A stretch of DNA of 22,413 nucleotides from assembly GCA_000969725.1 (NCBI GenBank), contig JXSR01S034891.1; one strand, 5' to 3'. Within the stretch, counting starts at the first letter, position 1. Every line of letters begins with the position of its first letter. This DNA is from Ophiothrix spiculata (Eukaryota; Echinodermata; Ophiuroidea; Amphilepidida; Ophiotrichidae). The notes below the pieces were generated by a model. The model saw only the letters and a program-made list of their open reading frames with translations. It was not told the origin of the DNA and ran no database searches. A program made the translations under genes and the position numbers. This document shows positions 19,058 to 22,413 of the stretch, in pieces.

Positions 19058-20640
19058 GATCCATTTAGATAAGACAAGACGTATCGGTCTTGTGATCTAC
19101 AAAATGTTTGACGTGAAAGGCTAAAATGTGTCTCTAAAGGAATGAATGGGGCAAAAACGAGCTATCTCATCCGAGTTAGCATAGGCTTGTCGTAAAGCTT
19201 TAGGCAGACTTTAATAGAACGTTCTATTTACATTGTATATGATTATCACGTGACACAGGAAAGTGTTTTTGTAAGTACAATGGCAGTCCATTCATGATCA
19301 CTTCTTTCATTTAAGACTTCCTCCATGTACTAAGTCCCACCACCTTACGCGATTTACACAATTATTGCTCTAGGTTATCTACAGATGAAAATAAAATGAA
19401 AAAAGGAAAAACGCCGATATCGAGTTCAATATAAAAGAAACGGTTAACATACGTACAATACAAATCAGGGGACTTATTTATGCATTCTTTAGCTGTGTAC
19501 ATGAAAAACCTTGGTTTGTACTAGGTTTATAGAATATACATTTTTGCCAATTTCATTTTGATGAGGTGCAAATGGTACATGAGTATTTCAGAAGTTGTAA
19601 TCAAGTAAATTCATTTTAAGGCCTTTGATTACCTCATGTAATATTGTTTATAGAGTATTCATCTATTTTATGCTTTATTCTTTGCTGAGTTTTCCATCTA
19701 AGAATTAAAATTTCAGATATCTTCTCATTATGGCCAATTTATCATAGAAAAGTACAGAACACACATCTAGTTTGAAATTTGTATTACCCTTTATTGATAC
19801 TTCACCCTTTATTGATACTTAGGCAAAAACAAGAAGTGTTCCGAGAGAGTAGTGAAGTTAGGTTCCGCTATACAGAATACGTGATAGGTATTATTACTCG
19901 AGATAAACGTTTATAAAACCAAGAATGGATGGTTATTACAGTGTTAGCACTTAAGTGCATAAGGTGTTTTAGAATCCCGTAAGTGCACAAGGGGGGGGGG
20001 CCATATGAACCCAAGATTTTGATCGCTTTAAAAACAATGTTCTCCCCATTATTTATCTTTAAAACCGTTCTCAGTGATACACCACCTCAATACATGAAAC
20101 AAAACATTTGAAAATCCGTTTTTCTGTTTTAAAATGGCGGCCAGATAACATATTTGTGTCAAATTTTCATTTTTACGAACAATATGAATTTATAAACACA
20201 AATATGAAATCTGCTTTCTCAGAGAAATTTTTCATCGAAATGTTTCTCATAAAAGCAGACTATAATTATAAAAAACAATTTTAAAAAGTTGTTTCGTTTC
20301 AGGAACAAATTAAAATTTTAACAGCGCCATCATGTTACCAGTTTATGCTAATTATCTCAAAAACGACGTAACCGATTTAAATTTCTTTTGCACCAAACCA
20401 TGCGCGCAACCCCAATCTTGACAATTACATAAAACAGCTTTATTGGGTTATGTGTTAACTTTGTTTTAAATCTCAAATATATATACTGATATCTTGTGTG
20501 AGTATAACATCTGTCACATTAAACTTTTAAAGCATAAATATTTAACAAAGTCTCTGACCATCAACGTTTTTATTGAATTACAGATATACATGTATAATTT
20601 AGTAACTTTAACATCAAGCTACTAACATTTATGCACTTTA
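19058..20640. other. AT-rich DNA with minor repeats, no gene recognised
   Basis: ACCCTTTATTGATACTT is duplicated in tandem at 19786-19802 and 19804-19820. TAAGTGCATAAGG near 19953 recurs as TAAGTGCACAAGG near 19980, followed by a run of ten G at 19991-20000. Around 20209-20262, CTGCTTT and GAGAAA face TTTCTC and AAAGCAG, flanked by TTATAA on both sides, a possible small palindromic element. An AATGGCGGCC sequence occurs near 20134. No coding region is supported. Confidence 0.45.
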
Positions 20641-20800
20641 GTACTACTTTTGTATAGCAGGCTTAGATGAAATCTCTTTTGAGAAAGACAGACGAATTTA
20701 AACATAAATATTTACACACATTTGCGTTTATTATAGAAGAAAAATATAGCATTAAAAAGAGGTTTCAATAGATGATATTTTAAAACAACCTTTGAACTCT
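20535..20800 (+). repeat. dispersed repeat A, copy 2
   Basis: The core 20660-20795 matches 2205-2320 in direct orientation, with blocks TTAGATGAAA, AGACGAATT, AAACATAAATAT, GGTTTCAATAGAT and AAAACAAC in the same order. Divergence is substantial, about a quarter of positions by eye. The copy carries extra bases around 20725-20755. No element termini can be defined. Confidence 0.65.
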
Positions 20801-21821
20801 TCGGTGACAAACGCTATGTTTATTATTACATCAATTGCATAACTAAAATCCTAGTCTGTAGATAAATCAATGTTAAAATGAAGAGCAGTCTGTCATCCAT
20901 GACTTTTGAATTTATTTAGTTGATTGTTTTTTGGGTTTTTTTTTTTTTTTATTAATTTGACACCCTTCAAACAATTTGTCCTAAATATGCTCAATTTTTC
21001 TGTTATGGCTATACGTTGATTTAAATTCGGGGTTCCGAATATAATTCCACGTGTTTTACTGTAGGAAAGCACGCAATGCTTTGTATCCATTTTTATGTGT
21101 AAAAAACAAAGTTTTTAACAAAGTACACGTAAAAACGCTTTTAGATGGTCACATTCCTTAATTTTAGGCAGTTTTTACTCAAAACCATTTCTGATCAAAA
21201 TCTTTTAGTATTGTTTTAACTTTCTGACCGAGAGTGACTATATAAATGATAGAGAAAGAGCAGACTGGTGGGCGTCATGGTTTTTCTGGTGCCATTCTAT
21301 TACATTAATTGATACAAATGAAACTCCCAAAGTTGCTTCAAATAATCAGGATGAGGAGAAATATAATGTTATTATCGCGAAATTCCTTTACTTAAATGTA
21401 TTGAGTTAATGCTAAACCCTTGTCGGATAGAAAAGTAATCCAGTGGATCCATCAACGACAGATTAGGATGTTTCACTATTTAACGACATCGTGCATATTA
21501 AATTTGAATTATTTTAAAATTAGATATTCCTTTCATAACACACGTTAACAATATGATAACTACTGTCTAATATATGTTTGACAATAGGGCATTTGATTTT
21601 TTTTTTCCATGTGGGGTTTAAACGTTTGTGCCGCGTAGTTTTTTCAGGGTTTTTACGTACATGAACGTACAAGCTGAAACTGCAAAATATAATATATAAA
21701 TCATTGATGGCTAATAAAGTATGATTTGTTGAATCTAAAACTTGTAGCCATATTCAATAATATCACTTTTTACCACCATCTCATTTTTATCTAAATTGAA
21801 TAAAACAAACCATCTCTTCTC
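20801..21821. other. AT-rich DNA between repeats A2 and B2
   Basis: A run of about 16 T occurs at 20936-20951. A 65-codon minus frame (20893-21090) has no recognisable motif and its lysine run only reflects the T tract. ACGTACATGAACGTAC near 21655 is a short palindrome-like sequence. Nothing else is supported. Confidence 0.4.
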
Positions 21822-22172
21822 AAGCTGGAGATTGTCTCGGTAATACTCATATCAGACAGGTGACTTGAATATGTGATCTTGTCATTCACTATTGGACATG
21901 TAGTAAAATATAAATATAACACCTGAAATTGGCAGCCCAGGACTAGTAGGATTACTTTGGCAGGCCAGAACTAGCAGGATTACTGGAGTAGTTTTCTCGG
22001 AATTCTTAGGCAAACGGGGATTTCCACTGCTACATATACATGATATAAAAAAGCCATATCGTTTCACAACAGGAATTCAGTTTCAACAGTTATTTTTTCT
22101 AACAGCGCGCGTTGCACAAACGTTTAACATATTATTGCCAACAATGTTTGTATCGTTCTCTTTAAAGACACT
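21822..22172 (+). repeat. dispersed repeat B, copy 2, with an internal 28-bp tandem duplication
   Basis: The copy aligns with 6611-6925 along its length. It differs by a 28-bp tandem duplication at 21931-21958 and 21959-21986 (GGCAGCCCAGGACTAG against GGCAGGCCAGAACTAG at the starts); the first copy has a single version of this segment. There is also a short deletion near 21895 relative to copy 1. The 61-codon minus frame here (21882-22067) is a by-product of the repeat. Confidence 0.8.
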
Positions 22173-22413
22173 AATATAAACCGCTGTTTGATCACCATTA
22201 AATAGTGTTCATCTATTATAGCCAAATGCAAGTTTTTGGCTTGGCGGCGGGTGACGAGGTCCAACTTTTAGCAACGTGGTCAGAGAGCTTGTGGCGACCT
22301 TTAATGATGCAAAGGAACGAAGGCTGACGACGAGTCACGGCAACAATAACGTGACTTTGTGAACGGCATCAAAGCCTGTATTTGTGGGGTATTTGTATGG
22401 GGTATAACCATAT
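22173..22413. other. GC-richer window edge, possible but unproven coding
   Basis: From about 22235 to 22350 the sequence is clearly richer in G+C than the rest of the window. A plus-strand ATG frame of 33 codons starts at 22226, and a minus-strand frame of about 49 codons runs through the same bases. Neither resembles a family I know. It may be the edge of an exon or another repeat continuing past the window. Confidence 0.25.

Noticed and set aside
1-22413. CRISPR array, bacterial operon or defence system
   Set aside because: There are no regularly spaced short identical repeats with unique spacers, no ribosome-binding sites or tightly packed genes, and all identifiable elements are eukaryotic.

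Overview
The window looks like non-genic or intronic DNA from an animal nuclear genome, most likely a marine invertebrate (inference). By eye it is roughly two-thirds A+T. It has no operons and no compact reading frames. Its recognisable content is eukaryotic mobile DNA: a decayed non-LTR retrotransposon, three tRNA-derived RNA polymerase III modules of SINE type, several inverted-repeat DNA transposons (MITEs) with superfamily-typical target duplications, and satellite or minisatellite arrays. I found no convincing intact host protein gene. The only clear protein homology is a broken reverse transcriptase.

Layout. 1-2,060: AT-rich DNA, a 214-bp inverted-repeat element (963-1176), a TA-flanked mariner-type MITE (1550-1796) and a degenerate 16-bp minisatellite (1852-2030). 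2,060-4,080: dispersed repeat copy A1, then unannotatable AT-rich DNA with a solitary mariner-like end. 4,080-4,180: a tRNA-like module on the + strand. 5,100-6,030: an array of about 113-bp units, each folding around a telomere-like TTAGGGTTA hairpin, interrupted by a minus-strand tRNA-derived SINE. 6,611-6,925: dispersed repeat B1, then a GGTCTC/GGACTC array (7171-7300). 8,157-8,698: a MITE with 33-bp terminal inverted repeats, carrying a minus-strand SINE inside. 9,638-10,086: a further inverted-repeat pair. 10,711-11,422: a foldback element whose left arm was invaded by a 238-bp hAT-type MITE with an 8-bp target duplication. 13,240-13,880: a cluster of a 15-bp motif on both strands. 14,295-16,030: a 40-bp inverted-repeat pair enclosing the reverse transcriptase pseudogene. 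16,040-16,305 (-): a coding-like fragment of unknown identity. 17,513-19,053: a 1.5-kb TTAA-flanked element. 20,660-22,172: second copies of A and B in the same order and orientation as the first.

The features do not act as a pathway. They record layered insertions whose order can be read: the hAT MITE entered the foldback element after that element existed, the SINE entered the 8.2-8.7 kb MITE, and the retrotransposon fragment lies inside a DNA-element inverted repeat. The most useful leads are the A-B / A-B collinear repeats about 15-18 kb apart, the telomere-motif hairpin satellite, and the unidentified minus-strand fragment beside the retrotransposon. None of these is shown to be a new functional system.
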